In this document: positions 44,698 to 54,801 of the stretch, in pieces
Numbering within the stretch: position 1 is the stretch's first letter
Layout: each line of letters opens with the position of its first letter
From: Microvirga sp. 17 mud 1-3
Lineage (GTDB): Bacteria > Pseudomonadota > Alphaproteobacteria > Rhizobiales > Beijerinckiaceae
Assembly (NCBI RefSeq): GCF_003151255.1
Contig: NZ_CP029481.1
Coordinates: 3,472,001 to 3,536,000, forward strand
DNA: 64,000 nucleotides
Reading direction: 5' to 3'
Program-made: the position numbers and the translations under genes
Notes under the pieces: model-generated
Told to the model about the DNA's origin: nothing
Database searches by the model: none
The model's input: the letters and a program-made list of their open reading frames with translations, nothing else

Positions 44698-45612
44698 ATG
44701 CTCGACCGTGTCACCAGCATGCAGGTCTTCGCCCGGGTGGCGGCACTCGGCAGCTTCTCGGCGGCCGCGCGGGCCCTGGGCCTGTCCCAGACCATGGTCA
44801 CGAAACATGTGGCTGCCCTGGAGGAGCGCCTCGGGATCAAGCTGCTGCACCGCTCGACCCGCCGGCTCGTCCTGACCGAGGGCGGGCGCCATTATCTTGC
44901 GGCCGTGGAACGGATCCTGGCCGAGATCGAGGAGGCCGAGGCCTCGGCGGGCCTCGACCGGATCGAGCCGCGAGGAACCTTGCGCCTCAACGTGCCCGTC
45001 ACGTTCGGCTTTCGCGAGATCGCGCCTGCCCTTGCGGATTTCAGCCGCCTCTATCCGGACCTGCGCGTCGATCTGGGCCTCGCCGACCGCTATGTGGAGC
45101 TGATCGAAGAAGGCTGGGACCTGGCGATCCGGATCGGACGGCTGAAGGATTCGAGCCTCGTCGCCCGCAAGCTCGCGCCCTGCCGCCTGATGGTCTGCGG
45201 CGCCCCGTCCTATCTCGAGAGGCACGGCCTGCCGCAGAGCGTGGAGGACCTCGCCCGGCACAACTGCCTCGGCTACACCCTGTCGAGCACGATCAGCGCC
45301 GACCGCTGGGTGTTCGGCGCCGACGGGGATTTGGTGGTGCCGGTCAAGGGCAACCTTCGGGCCAATAACGGCGATGCCCTTCTGGCCGCGGCCCTGGCCG
45401 GCCAGGGCCTGATCTACCAACCCACCTTCCTGGTGGGCGACGGCCTGCGCAGCGGCGCATTGGTGCGGGTGCTGCCCGACCTGCCCACCTATGAACTCTC
45501 GGTCCATGCGGTCCTGCCCTCGGGCCGCCAGGCTCCGGCCAAGGTGCGTGCCGTGGTGGCCTTCCTGGCCGACCGCTTCGCGCCCGAACCACCCTGGGAC
45601 CGCGACCTCTGA
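44698..45612 (+). CDS. LysR-family transcriptional regulator
   Basis: A 304-residue LysR regulator. The winged helix is at about 1-65 (FARVAALGSFSAAARALGLSQTMVTKHVAALEERLG) and the effector domain at 90-295. The subgroup is the one with RGTLRLNVPVTFG, common in regulators of oxidative or electrophile response genes. It is divergent from the doxX-VOC operon across 120 bases and is probably its activator, binding within the spacer; I did not find a convincing T-N11-A site by eye. Confidence 0.9.
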   Translation: MLDRVTSMQVFARVAALGSFSAAARALGLSQTMVTKHVAALEERLGIKLLHRSTRRLVLTEGGRHYLAAVERILAEIEEAEASAGLDRIEPRGTLRLNVPVTFGFREIAPALADFSRLYPDLRVDLGLADRYVELIEEGWDLAIRIGRLKDSSLVARKLAPCRLMVCGAPSYLERHGLPQSVEDLARHNCLGYTLSSTISADRWVFGADGDLVVPVKGNLRANNGDALLAAALAGQGLIYQPTFLVGDGLRSGALVRVLPDLPTYELSVHAVLPSGRQAPAKVRAVVAFLADRFAPEPPWDRDL

Positions 45613-45693
45613 CGCATCGCGGCGTCACGGGGCGGTGACAATCCCGCCCGCGAGGGAGTAAACCTGCGTCTGGCTCTCGCAAGGAACCCTGTC

Positions 45694-48600
45694 ATGGTCG
45701 CCAGCTGGGCGGTAATTCTATCGGCCCTGGTCTATATCTGTCTTCTCTTCGCCGTCGCCTATTGGGGCGACAATGGCGGGCGACGCATCTTCAAGGGCCA
45801 TGCGCGTTCCACGATCGCGGCGCTGTCGCTCGGCGTCTATTGCACCTCCTGGACCTTCTTCGGCTCGGTGGGCCTGGCGAGCCATTCGGGCTTCGACTTC
45901 CTCACCATCTATATCGGCCCCATCCTGGTCATCGGCTTCGGCCACCTGCTGGTGTCCCGGGTCGTGCGGATCGCCAAGACCCAGAACATCTCGTCGATCG
46001 CCGACTTCGTCGCCGCGCGCTACGGCAAGAGCGAGCGTGTCGCGGCCATCGTCAGCCTCATCGCCCTCGTGGGGTCCATCCCGTACATCGCGCTCCAGCT
46101 GAAGGCGGTCGCCTCTTCCCTCGACGTGTTCCTGAAGGCCGCGAATGGCTTTACGCCGCAGAGCGTGCCGTTCTTCGGGGATCTCGCCCTTGCGGTCGCG
46201 CTCGTGCTGGCGGGCTTCGCGGTCGCGTTCGGCACGCGCCATACGGACGCGACCGAGCACCAAGACGGCCTCATGCTGGCCATCTCGCTCGAATCCGTCG
46301 TGAAGCTCGCGGCCTTCCTGGTGGTAGGAGGCTACGTCACCTTCATCATGTTCGAGGGGTATGACGGCATCGTGGAGCAGCTGCACGCGCAGGACATCAG
46401 CGCGAGCCTTCTCGGGCGCACCTCCGGCTTCGGCAGCTTCGTCACCTTGATCCTGCTCTCGAGCTGCGCGGCGCTGCTCCTGCCCCGGCAGTTCCACATG
46501 ACCGTGGTGGAGAACCGGGCCATCGAGGACGTGAAGCGCGCCGCCTGGCTCTTCCCGCTCTATCTCGTCGCCATCAACATCTTCGTTATTCCCATCGCGC
46601 TGGGCGGCCTCGCGGTCTTTCCGGAAGGGACTGTGGACCGGGACATGACGGTCCTCGCGCTGCCGCTCATGGAAGGCGCGGGCAAGATCGCCATCATCGC
46701 ATTCCTGGGTGGGTTCTCGGCCGCGACCGCCATGGTCATCGTCGATTCCGTTGCGGTGGCCGTGATGATCTCGAACCACCTGGCGATGCCGATCGTCCTG
46801 CGCCGACGCGCCTTCGCGGGCATCGACCCGGGCCGGTTCGTACTCGCTATGCGACGCATCTCCATCGTCCTGGTGATCCTCCTGGCCTATGCCTATTACC
46901 GGGCCTCGGGCGAGGCCGCCCTGGCGGCTATCGGTCTCCTCTCCTTCGCGGCCATCGCGCAGATCGCCCCGGCCTTCATCGGTGGCCTGATCTGGTCGCG
47001 CGGCACGGCGCTGGGCGCCAGCGTCGGCCTCACGGTCGGCTTCGTCACCTGGGCCTATACGCTGCTGCTGCCGAGCCTCGTGTGGGACGGGGTCTTCTGG
47101 TCGGACGTGGTGGTGACCGGCCCCTTCGGCCTCGTGGCCCTGAAGCCCACCGCCCTCTTCGGAGTCGACCTGCCCCAGCTGACCCACGGGGTCGTCTGGA
47201 GCCTGACCCTCAACATCATCACTTACGTCGTCTTCTCCCTCTGGCGTCCGGCCACCGCCCTGGAGCGGATCCAGGCCCATGTCTTCGTGGGCGAGAACGA
47301 CACCTCCGCGACGCCGAGCTTCCGCCTGTTCCGGCCCAGCATCTCGGTGGAGGAGCTGCGCTCGACCGTGGCGCGGTATCTGGGCGACGAGCGCACGAGC
47401 CGCTCCTTCGAGGGCTTCGCCCACAGCCGCGGCCAGGTGCTCGAACTGCGCGCAGAGGCGGACATCCATCTCCTGCGCTATGCGGAGCATCTCCTGGCCT
47501 CGGCCATCGGCACCGCCTCGTCCCGACTCGCCCTGTCCTTGGTGCTGCGTCGGCGGACGGTCTCGACCAAGGCGGCCCTGAAGCTTCTCGACGACGCCTC
47601 GGCGGCGATCCAGCACAGCCGCGACCTCCTTCAGCACGCCATCAACTATGCCCGGCAGGGCATCACGGTCCTCGACCGGGACCTGCGACTCCTGGCCTGG
47701 AACCAAGCCTTCGTCGACCTCTACGACCTGCCGCCCAACCTGGTGCGCATCGGCGTCGGCATGGACAGCATCATCCGGTTCAACGCGGAGCGCGGTTCCT
47801 ACGGACTCGGCGCGCTGGAAGACCTCGTCGAAGCCCGCATCCATTCCTTCCTGCACGACCTGGAGCCGGTCCGCCTCAAGCTCTATCCTTCCGGAAAGGT
47901 CATCGAGATCCGCTCCAACCCGCTGCCCGACGGGGGCCTCGTCACCACCTATACGGACGTGACCGACACGGTGGCGGCCGAGGAGGAGAGCCGCCGCGCC
48001 AACGAGACCTTGGAGCAGCGCGTCCGCGAGCGCACGGAGGAGCTCACCCGCCTCAACGAGGCGCTGACCCAGGCCAAGGCCGAGGCCGACGAGGCCAACG
48101 TGTCGAAGACCCGCTTCCTGGCGGCCGCCTCCCACGACATTCTCCAGCCCCTCAACGCGGCCCGCCTCTATGCCACCTCCCTGGTCGAGCGCGACCGGGA
48201 GGCGGGCGACGCGACGCTGGCCGAGAACATCGACGCCTCCCTCGATGCCGTCGAGGAAATCCTGACGGCGCTCCTGGACATCTCGCGCCTCGACACGGGC
48301 GCCATGAAGCCGCAATGGTCGAGCTTCCGTATCGACGAACTGTTCCGCCAGCTCCAGCGCGAGTTCGACCCCATCGCGCGCGCCAAGGGGCTGACGCTCA
48401 CCTTCGTGCCCTCGTCGCTCACTGTCCGCTCGGACCGACGCCTCCTGCGCCGGCTTCTGCAGAACCTGATCTCGAACGCCATCAAGTACACGCCCGGCGG
48501 GCGCGTTCTGGTGGGGGCGCGGCGCCAGGGCCATCACCTGACCCTCGAGGTATGGGATACGGGCCTCGGCATCCCGCCCTCGAAGCAGCGGATCGTGTTC

Positions 48601-49203
48601 CGGGAGTTCCAGCGCCTCGACCAGGGCGCCAAGGTCGCGCGCGGCCTCGGCCTCGGCCTGTCCATCGTCGAGCGCCTCGGGCGTGTGCTGGCTCACCCGG
48701 TCACGCTGAAATCGGAGGCCGGGCGCGGCTCGGTGTTCCGGGTTCAGGTGCCGGTGGTGGCGGCCCTTCCGGCGTCCCATGCGGCGCCGGAGGCTCCCGC
48801 GGCCGCCCTGGCGGCCCTGTCGGGCATGCGCGCGCTCGTGATCGACAACGAGCCCGCGATCCTGGAAGGGATGCGCCTCCTGCTGACGAACTGGGGATGC
48901 GAGGTCTGGACCGCCTCCGATCTGGAGGGCGCCCAAGCGGTCATCCGGGCCCAGAAAAGCAAGCCGGACGTGATCATCGCGGATTACCACCTGGACGAGG
49001 GCGACGGACTCGACCTGATCAAGGCCCTGCGCTGGAAGACCCAGGTCGACACGCCGGCCATCCTCGTGACGGCCGACCGCACCCCGGCGGTGCGGGACGC
49101 GGCGGCCGCCATGCATGTGCACGTGCTCAACAAGCCCGTGAAGCCGGCGGCGCTCAGGGCCCTGCTCACCCAGTGGCGCGCCACCCGCGTGGCTGCCGAA
49201 TAG
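45694..49203 (+). CDS. hybrid histidine kinase with sodium/solute-symporter sensor
   Basis: A 1169-residue protein of the CrbS/NahK-related group. An SSS (PutP-like) transporter domain with about 13 helices fills residues 1-510. A PAS_7 domain covers about 640-770 and a coiled coil about 765-800. Next come HisKA with H814 (AAASHDILQPLNAA), a HATPase domain with N and G boxes (NLISNAIKYTPGG, DTGLGIPPSKQ), and a C-terminal receiver with phospho-acceptor D1097 (IIADYHLDEGDGL). The sensor may bind or transport a small carboxylate such as acetate, or proline, coupling uptake to signalling; this is based on family knowledge. The separate response regulator is not next door. The start follows AAGGA. 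Confidence 0.92.
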   Translation: MVASWAVILSALVYICLLFAVAYWGDNGGRRIFKGHARSTIAALSLGVYCTSWTFFGSVGLASHSGFDFLTIYIGPILVIGFGHLLVSRVVRIAKTQNISSIADFVAARYGKSERVAAIVSLIALVGSIPYIALQLKAVASSLDVFLKAANGFTPQSVPFFGDLALAVALVLAGFAVAFGTRHTDATEHQDGLMLAISLESVVKLAAFLVVGGYVTFIMFEGYDGIVEQLHAQDISASLLGRTSGFGSFVTLILLSSCAALLLPRQFHMTVVENRAIEDVKRAAWLFPLYLVAINIFVIPIALGGLAVFPEGTVDRDMTVLALPLMEGAGKIAIIAFLGGFSAATAMVIVDSVAVAVMISNHLAMPIVLRRRAFAGIDPGRFVLAMRRISIVLVILLAYAYYRASGEAALAAIGLLSFAAIAQIAPAFIGGLIWSRGTALGASVGLTVGFVTWAYTLLLPSLVWDGVFWSDVVVTGPFGLVALKPTALFGVDLPQLTHGVVWSLTLNIITYVVFSLWRPATALERIQAHVFVGENDTSATPSFRLFRPSISVEELRSTVARYLGDERTSRSFEGFAHSRGQVLELRAEADIHLLRYAEHLLASAIGTASSRLALSLVLRRRTVSTKAALKLLDDASAAIQHSRDLLQHAINYARQGITVLDRDLRLLAWNQAFVDLYDLPPNLVRIGVGMDSIIRFNAERGSYGLGALEDLVEARIHSFLHDLEPVRLKLYPSGKVIEIRSNPLPDGGLVTTYTDVTDTVAAEEESRRANETLEQRVRERTEELTRLNEALTQAKAEADEANVSKTRFLAAASHDILQPLNAARLYATSLVERDREAGDATLAENIDASLDAVEEILTALLDISRLDTGAMKPQWSSFRIDELFRQLQREFDPIARAKGLTLTFVPSSLTVRSDRRLLRRLLQNLISNAIKYTPGGRVLVGARRQGHHLTLEVWDTGLGIPPSKQRIVFREFQRLDQGAKVARGLGLGLSIVERLGRVLAHPVTLKSEAGRGSVFRVQVPVVAALPASHAAPEAPAAALAALSGMRALVIDNEPAILEGMRLLLTNWGCEVWTASDLEGAQAVIRAQKSKPDVIIADYHLDEGDGLDLIKALRWKTQVDTPAILVTADRTPAVRDAAAAMHVHVLNKPVKPAALRALLTQWRATRVAAE

Positions 49204-49254
49204 GCGGCCGCGCCAGCTCTGCGCAGGCCGCCCGCGAGGGCATGCAGCTCTGCC

Positions 49255-49884
49255 TTACGCCGCCGTTTCGGGCGTGTAGGCAGGTCGCCCGCTGGTCAGC
49301 GCATCGTCGAGCAGGTCGAGCCTGTCCTGGCCCCAGAACACCTCGCCGTCGAGCACATAGGCGGGCGACCCGAAGACGTCCCCGGCTACGGCGTTCTCGA
49401 GGTTGAGGGCATAGATCGCCTCGGTGGTGCTGCCCGTCGCCACGTCCATCAGGGAGGCGGAATCCAGCCCCGCCGCCTCGGCGAGTTCTGCGAGGACGAG
49501 CGGGTTCCCCAGGTCGCGCTCCTCCTCCCACAGGGCCTTGAAGGCCCGGCGCAGGAAAGGATCGGCATCCTTGCCTGCCACCGTCACGGCGATGACGAAG
49601 CGATCCGCCAGATTGACCTCGAAGGGCCAGAATTTCGGCTTGATGTTGAAGGTGAGCCCGCGCTTCTCCCGCCAGCGCTGGAGTTCCACGAGGCGGTAGC
49701 GCTGCCGCGCCGGGTGGCGTTGGGCCAGGGGCAGGCCGCCCGTCTCGGCGAAGACCCGGCCGAGGAAGACCGGCTTGTAATTGACCTCGACCCCGTGCCG
49801 CCGGGCGATCTCCATGAAGGGCGTATGGCCGATATAGGCCCAGGGGCTCATCAGCGAAAAATAGTAATCGATGGTGCGGGGCAT
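49255..49884 (-). CDS. DsbA-family 2-hydroxychromene-2-carboxylate isomerase
   Basis: A 209-residue kappa-class thioredoxin-fold protein. The opening YYFSLMSPWAYIG has the catalytic Ser in place of the Dsb cysteine pair, as in NahD-type isomerases. The C-terminal AVAGDVFGSPAYVLDGEVFWGQDRLD is the glutathione-site signature. NahD acts in naphthalene degradation, but no other aromatic-degradation genes are present, so a general glutathione-dependent isomerase or transferase role is more likely. It is followed on the same strand by nothing, and preceded by the thioesterase gene. Confidence 0.9.
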   Translation of the reverse strand: MPRTIDYYFSLMSPWAYIGHTPFMEIARRHGVEVNYKPVFLGRVFAETGGLPLAQRHPARQRYRLVELQRWREKRGLTFNIKPKFWPFEVNLADRFVIAVTVAGKDADPFLRRAFKALWEEERDLGNPLVLAELAEAAGLDSASLMDVATGSTTEAIYALNLENAVAGDVFGSPAYVLDGEVFWGQDRLDLLDDALTSGRPAYTPETAA

Positions 49885-49941
49885 GGAATCGTCTTCACCG
49901 TTGCGGCAGGGACAGGAAAGCTACCGCGCCGCCGGGCAGGA

Positions 49942-50490
49942 TCAAGTCGCCTTCTTGAGCGCCTCCTCGGCGGCCAGGAAGGCCGCTACTTCCTCGGAGG
50001 CCTCCGGCGGGCGGGCCTGCAGGCCGATGGCGTCGAACAAACGCTCCACCGCCACGAAGCTCTTGGCCTTCCGGTCGTAGAGGCCGGCGCGCACCAGCGC
50101 GATGGCGTTGATGACGGGGCTGCCGTCCCGCGCTTGGGAGACGAGCCGGTGCTCGATCACCACCCAGGTTTCGGCCCAGGTGACGATCCGGGATTCCATG
50201 ACGAAGGGCTGGAACAGCCTGAGTTCCCGGCGGAAACGGATCTTGCCGGCGCTGACCACCGGCACCCACCCGTTGCGGGTCACGGCCCGCCAGAGGCCGG
50301 AACGGATCATGATGTCGGTGCGGCCGAGATCCATGAGCGTCCAGTAGCGCCCGTTATTCATGTGGAGCGAGGTGTCGAGATCGTGCGGCCAGACCCGAAA
50401 GGACAGGCGCGAGACGTCACGCACCGGGTCGAGCCGCGGGCGGAAGAACGACGCGATGATGAGGTGGAGGACGCGCAGCCAGAGATTCAT
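49942..50490 (-). CDS. hotdog-fold thioesterase (THEM6-like)
   Basis: A 182-residue acyl-CoA thioesterase-like protein. The hotdog core has DLDTSLHMNNGRYWTLMDLGR, with the D/H/N arrangement of 4HBT enzymes and of the THEM6 branch. The N-terminal 15 residues are hydrophobic (WLRVLHLIIASFF), so it may associate with the membrane. The natural substrate is unknown. It lies 13 bases downstream of the DinB-like gene, likely one operon with it and perhaps the isomerase gene. Confidence 0.85.
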   Translation of the reverse strand: MNLWLRVLHLIIASFFRPRLDPVRDVSRLSFRVWPHDLDTSLHMNNGRYWTLMDLGRTDIMIRSGLWRAVTRNGWVPVVSAGKIRFRRELRLFQPFVMESRIVTWAETWVVIEHRLVSQARDGSPVINAIALVRAGLYDRKAKSFVAVERLFDAIGLQARPPEASEEVAAFLAAEEALKKAT

Positions 50491-50503
50491 GGGAAAGCCC
50501 GGA

Positions 50504-51013
50504 TCAGGTTATCCCCATACCTCTGACGCGCTGGAACAGGACGAGGTCGAGGGAGGGCGCATCCTGGCCGAGGCCCGTGAGGAGCGCATGGACCTGTCCG
50601 CGGTGATGGGTCTGATGGTTGAAGAAGTGCAGCAGGGCGGGCGCCAAGGGCTGCTCCACCTCGGTCGGATTGGTGATGGGCCGGTAGCGGAAGCGGGACG
50701 CGAGATCGGTGTCCGACAAGCCTTCCACGTAGCTCATGATCCGCTCGTCCTCCCGCCAGCGGGCGTCCCGGAGCGAGCCGAACTCCTCGAACAGAATCGC
50801 ATCGAGACGCGTGGGCGCCTCCCCCTTCCCGGTAAAGCGCCGCATCCAGATGCGGTCGGCCACGAGGATGTGGTTGAGGGTGCCGTGGATGGACCGGAAG
50901 AACGCGCCGCGGTCAGCCCGGTAATCCGCATCGGGCAGCGCGGCCGCGGCATCGTAAAGGCGCTGGTTGCACCAGGCATTATAGGCCGCCAGCATGACGA
51001 AGTGCTGTTTCAT
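50504..51013 (-). CDS. DinB-family protein
   Basis: A 169-residue four-helix DinB/YfiT-like protein. The metal triad is suggested by H48 (LNHILVADRIW) and H133/H137 (FNHQTHHRGQVHALL). Family members are metal-dependent transferases that often use thiols such as glutathione, mycothiol or bacillithiol; in alphaproteobacteria a glutathione S-transferase-like role is likely but not shown. The start is the ATG at 51013; the upstream frame overlaps the beta-oxidation gene end and is not used. It is 94 bases downstream of the beta-oxidation multifunctional gene. Confidence 0.88.
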   Translation of the reverse strand: MKQHFVMLAAYNAWCNQRLYDAAAALPDADYRADRGAFFRSIHGTLNHILVADRIWMRRFTGKGEAPTRLDAILFEEFGSLRDARWREDERIMSYVEGLSDTDLASRFRYRPITNPTEVEQPLAPALLHFFNHQTHHRGQVHALLTGLGQDAPSLDLVLFQRVRGMGIT

Positions 51014-51107
51014 GGGGCCTTCTCCGTAACGGGAGACAAAACGAGGCGGACGTGCCGATCCTTTAGCACGTCCGCCGACCACTCGGCCTCTCCAAACGGA
51101 GGGGCAA

Positions 51108-53315
51108 TCAGGCGGCCTTTCGGGCCTCCGCGCGTCCGTAGAAGGTCTCGCCGGAGGCGGCCATGTCCAGGAGCAGCTTCGGCGGCGAGAAGCGGTCGCC
51201 GTGCTTGGCCTGCAGGTTCCGGCACAGCTCCACGAAGGCTTTGGCGCCCATGAAGTCGATGTAGGACAGGACGCCGCCCGTATAGGGCGCGAAGCCGAAG
51301 CCGAGGATGGAGCCCACATCCGCCTCGCGCGGATCGGTGATCACCCCCTCCTCCACCGTGCGTGCTGCTTCCAGCGCCTGGGTCACGAGAAGGCGCTTCT
51401 TCAGCTCCTGCATGTCCAGGGTCTCGGCCTCGAGATGCTTCGGCTGGAGATCCTTCAGGCCGGGCCAGAGACGCTTCTGGCCGTTCTCGGGATAGTCGTA
51501 GAAGCCCTTGCGGTTCTTGCGGCCGAGGCGTCCTTCCTTCTCGACGAGGGTCGTGAGCAGCTGCTCCTGCGCCGGCACGATGGCAGCCTCTCCGAGCTGC
51601 TCCTTGGTGGCCCGCAGGATCTTGAGGCCGAGATCGACTCCGACCTCGTCGTTGAGCGACAGGGGCCCGACCGGCATGCCGGCCTGTTTGCCGGCATTCT
51701 CGATCATGGCCGGCGGCACGCCCTCCAGGAACATCAGGTGGCCTTCGAGGATGTAGCCGAGCACGCAGCGATTGGCGAAGAAGCCGCGGGCATCGTTGAC
51801 GACGATCGGCGTCTTCTTGATGGCGCGCACGAAGTCGAGCGCCGTCGCGAGGGCCTTGTCACCCGTCTGCTTGCCGAGGATGACCTCCACCAGCATCATC
51901 TTCTCGACCGGCGAGAAGAAGTGGATGCCGATGAACTCGTCCGGCCGCTGCGAGGCCTTGGCGAGGCCGCTGATCGGCAGGGTTGAGGTGTTGGACGCGA
52001 AGATGCAATCGGGCCGGATCACCGCCTCGACCTTCTGGATCACCTCGGCCTTCACCTTGGGATCCTCGAACACGGCCTCGATCACGAGGTCGCACCCCTT
52101 CAGGTCGCCGTAATCGGCCGAGGCCGTGATGCGCGCGAGCAGCGCGTCGCGGTCCGCCGTCTTGGCGCGACCCTTCATGATCCGGTCGGTCATCAGCTTG
52201 TGGGAATGGGCCTTGCCCTTCTCGGCGGATTCCATGTCCCGGTCGACGAGCACGACCTCCATGCCGGCACCGGCCGTCACATAGGCGATGCTCGCGCCCA
52301 TGAAGCCCGCGCCAACGACGCCGACCTTCTTGAGGCTCGACGGCGGCACGTTCTTCGGCCGGCGCGCACCCTTGTTCAATTCCTGCATGGACAGGAAGAA
52401 GGTGCGGATCATCGCGGCCGCTTCCTTCGAGCGCAGGATCTTGGCGAAGTAGCGCGACTCCACTTTCAGCGCCTGGTCCATGGGCAGCTGGAGGCCCTGA
52501 TAGACCGCCTCCAGGATGGCGCGGGCTGCCGGGTAATTGTCCTGCGTCTCACGGCGGTAGATGGCGTTGGCCGGGGGCCAGATCTGCATGCCGGCCGCGG
52601 AATAGACCTTGTTGGAGGGCAGCCGGTAACCCTTCTGGTCCCAGGGCGCCTCGGCCGAGCCGCCATTGCGGATCCAGTCCTTCGCGGTCTGCACGAGCTG
52701 GTCACGCGGCACAACCTGATGCACAAGGCCCATATTGCGGGCCATGAGCGAGCGGATCTGGTCGCCCTTGAGCAGCATCTGCAGGGCGTCACCCGTCTGC
52801 ATCAGACGCGCGACGCGCTGAGTGCCGCCGGCGCCCGGGAAGAGGCCGACCTTGATCTCGGGCAGGCCGACCCGGGTTGCGTCCGCGTCCGACACGATCC
52901 GCTGATGGCAGGCGAGTGCCAGCTCGAAGGCGCCGCCAAGGCAGACCCCGTGGATTGCCGCGACGAAGGGTTTACCGCTGGTCTCGAGACGCCGATAGAG
53001 CTGGGAGAGACGGCGGGATTCCTCGAAGAAGGCGGCCATCGCCTCCTCGGGTCCCTTTTCCTTGGCGAGCTTTTCGAACTGCGTCTTCGATTCCTGCAGC
53101 ATCGAGAGATCGGCGCCGCCCGAGAAGCTCTCCTTGCCGGACGTGATGACGCAGCCCTTGATGGCCTCGTCGCCCGCGACTTTCTCGATGATCTGCGCCA
53201 GCTCGCCCATCACCTCGTTGGTGATGACGTTCATGGAGCGGCCGGGCATGTCCCAGGTGGCGAGCGCAATGCCGTCGCCGTCGACCTCGAACCGGAAATT
53301 GGTGAAATTCGTCAT
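51108..53315 (-). CDS. multifunctional enoyl-CoA hydratase/3-hydroxyacyl-CoA dehydrogenase
   Basis: A 735-residue FadB/FadJ-type fatty-acid oxidation subunit. The hydratase domain (1-190) has both catalytic glutamates, E131 ([11 protein letters not shown]) and E153 ([16 protein letters not shown]). The NAD domain begins at about 330 with GAGFMG (335-340), and the C-terminal 3HCDH domains follow, with HFFSPVEKM carrying the catalytic His. It converts enoyl-CoA to 3-ketoacyl-CoA. A GGGAGGA site precedes the ATG. The thiolase gene lies upstream across a repeat, and the two probably form the trifunctional complex. Confidence 0.93.
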   Translation of the reverse strand: MTNFTNFRFEVDGDGIALATWDMPGRSMNVITNEVMGELAQIIEKVAGDEAIKGCVITSGKESFSGGADLSMLQESKTQFEKLAKEKGPEEAMAAFFEESRRLSQLYRRLETSGKPFVAAIHGVCLGGAFELALACHQRIVSDADATRVGLPEIKVGLFPGAGGTQRVARLMQTGDALQMLLKGDQIRSLMARNMGLVHQVVPRDQLVQTAKDWIRNGGSAEAPWDQKGYRLPSNKVYSAAGMQIWPPANAIYRRETQDNYPAARAILEAVYQGLQLPMDQALKVESRYFAKILRSKEAAAMIRTFFLSMQELNKGARRPKNVPPSSLKKVGVVGAGFMGASIAYVTAGAGMEVVLVDRDMESAEKGKAHSHKLMTDRIMKGRAKTADRDALLARITASADYGDLKGCDLVIEAVFEDPKVKAEVIQKVEAVIRPDCIFASNTSTLPISGLAKASQRPDEFIGIHFFSPVEKMMLVEVILGKQTGDKALATALDFVRAIKKTPIVVNDARGFFANRCVLGYILEGHLMFLEGVPPAMIENAGKQAGMPVGPLSLNDEVGVDLGLKILRATKEQLGEAAIVPAQEQLLTTLVEKEGRLGRKNRKGFYDYPENGQKRLWPGLKDLQPKHLEAETLDMQELKKRLLVTQALEAARTVEEGVITDPREADVGSILGFGFAPYTGGVLSYIDFMGAKAFVELCRNLQAKHGDRFSPPKLLLDMAASGETFYGRAEARKAA

Positions 53316-53337
53316 GTCGTCCTCCCTACCTCACACC

Positions 53338-53453
53338 GTCATCCCGGGGCCGCATCGCGGAGCCCGGGATCCATAACCGCTGTCGCTGCTGGCTGGAGCG
53401 CGGACAGTGGTTATGGGTTCCGGGCTCGCGCCGAAGGCGCGCCCCGGAATGAC
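53338..53453. repeat. cruciform-forming intergenic palindromic element
   Basis: A 116-base imperfect palindrome. Outer arms GTCATCCCGGGGC and GCCCCGGAATGAC (12 of 13 pair) enclose two side hairpins (CCGCATCGCGG; GCGCCGAAGGCGC) and a 24-base inner stem (53361-53384 with 53403-53426, 21 of 24 pair). The clover-like form resembles dispersed REP/BIME-type elements of alphaproteobacteria. It lies between the thiolase and FadB/J genes. Confidence 0.75.
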
Positions 53454-53461
53454 AGTCCAAA

Positions 53462-54670
53462 TCAAACCCGCTCGATGATTGTGGCCGTGCCCATGCCGGC
53501 CGCGACGCATAGGGTCACGAGGGCTGTCTGCTTGCCCGTGCGCTCCAATTCGTCGAGCACGGTGCCGAGGACCATGCCGCCCGTGGCGCCGAGCGGATGG
53601 CCCATGGCGATGGCGCCGCCGTTCACGTTGACCTTGGCCGGGTCGAGGCTCAAGGCCTGCATGTAGCGGAGCACCACGGCCGAGAAGGCCTCGTTGATCT
53701 CGAAGAGGTCGATGTCGTCCGTCGTCATGCCGGCTTTCTTCAGCGCGATCTCCGACACCTCGATGGGGCCGGTGAGCATGAGCGCGAGATCGGAGCCGAT
53801 GGACGCGAAGGAACGGATCCTGGCGCGCGGCTTCAGGCCGGCCTTGCGGCCGCCCTCCTGCGAGCCCACGAGAACTGCCGAAGCGCCGTCCACGATGCCC
53901 GAGGAATTGCCCGCATGGTGGACATGGTCGATGAACTCCACGTCCGGATGCGCGGCGATCGCCACCGCGTCGAAGCCGCCCATCTCGCCGATCTGCACGA
54001 AGGCCGCCTTGAGCTGGCCCAGGGACTGCATGTCGGTCTGCGGCCGCATATGCTCGTCCTTGGCCAGGATCGTGAGACCGTTGACGTCCTTGACCGGAAT
54101 GATCGACTTCTTGAAGCGGCCCTCGTCCCAGGCGCGGGCGGCACGCTTCTGCGACTCGACCGCATAGGCGTCCACGTCGTCCCGCGAGAAGCCGTATTTG
54201 GTGGCGATCAGGTCCGCCGAGATGCCCTGGGGCAGGAAGTAGTTGGGAACCGCGATGCCGGGATCGGCCGGCCAGGCGCCGCCGGACGCGCCCATGCCGA
54301 CGCGGCTCATAGATTCGACTCCGCCGCCGATGGCGAGGTCCTTCATGCCGGTCATCACCTGCGCGGCCGCGAGATTCACGGCGTCGAGGCCGGAGGCGCA
54401 GAAGCGGTTGATCTGGATGCCCGGCACCTCCTTGCCGAAGCCCGCCTTGAGCGCCGCCGCGCGGGCGATGTCGCCGCCGGCCTCGCCTACCGGGTCGACG
54501 CAGCCGAGCACCACGTCCTCGACCAGGGTCGGGTCGAGGTCGTTGCGGCTGCGGATCGCCTCGAGGGTCGTCACGGCAAGATCGACCGTCGGCACCTCGT
54601 GCAGCGATCCGTCCGGCTTGCCGCGCCCGCGTGGGGTGCGGACCGCGTCGTAGATATAGGCTTCAGCCAT
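53462..54670 (-). CDS. acetyl-CoA C-acyltransferase (thiolase)
   Basis: A 402-residue degradative thiolase. The acyl-enzyme cysteine is C91 ([12 protein letters not shown]), the activating histidine is in [11 protein letters not shown], and the second cysteine in TLCVAAGMG completes the set. It cleaves 3-ketoacyl-CoA with CoA to give acetyl-CoA and a shortened acyl-CoA. It lies between the acyl-CoA dehydrogenase and the FadB/J-type gene on the same strand, and palindromic repeats lie on both sides of it. Probably the beta subunit of the fatty-acid oxidation complex. Confidence 0.93.
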   Translation of the reverse strand: MAEAYIYDAVRTPRGRGKPDGSLHEVPTVDLAVTTLEAIRSRNDLDPTLVEDVVLGCVDPVGEAGGDIARAAALKAGFGKEVPGIQINRFCASGLDAVNLAAAQVMTGMKDLAIGGGVESMSRVGMGASGGAWPADPGIAVPNYFLPQGISADLIATKYGFSRDDVDAYAVESQKRAARAWDEGRFKKSIIPVKDVNGLTILAKDEHMRPQTDMQSLGQLKAAFVQIGEMGGFDAVAIAAHPDVEFIDHVHHAGNSSGIVDGASAVLVGSQEGGRKAGLKPRARIRSFASIGSDLALMLTGPIEVSEIALKKAGMTTDDIDLFEINEAFSAVVLRYMQALSLDPAKVNVNGGAIAMGHPLGATGGMVLGTVLDELERTGKQTALVTLCVAAGMGTATIIERV

Positions 54671-54686
54671 GGAGGCCTCCCAGAAC

Positions 54687-54797
54687 TGTCATCTCTCTTC
54701 CCGGGCAAGCGAAGCGCGACCCGGGATCGTTTTCAAGTACGTGGACTCGTGGGACGGTCCCGGCGCGGCGCGAGCGCTCGTGCCGGGATGTCGCCGG
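54687..54797. repeat. second, degenerate palindromic element of the same type
   Basis: CCCGGGCAAGCG is followed by ACCCGGGATCG on the left and CGGTCCCGG followed by GTGCCGGGATG on the right. The inner arms CCGGGATCG and CGGTCCCGG pair with one mismatch. The layout matches the element at 53338-53453 but with a longer, decayed outer arm. Confidence 0.45.
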
Positions 54798-54801
54798 TTA
54801 C

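Noticed and set aside
45718..49122. 1134-codon minus-strand frame opposite the hybrid kinase
   Set aside because: The plus-strand frame has intact symporter, kinase and receiver domains; the opposite frame is a composition artefact.
49255..49884. Naphthalene degradation inferred from the NahD-like isomerase
   Set aside because: No ring dioxygenase, aldolase or dehydrogenase genes of that pathway are nearby.
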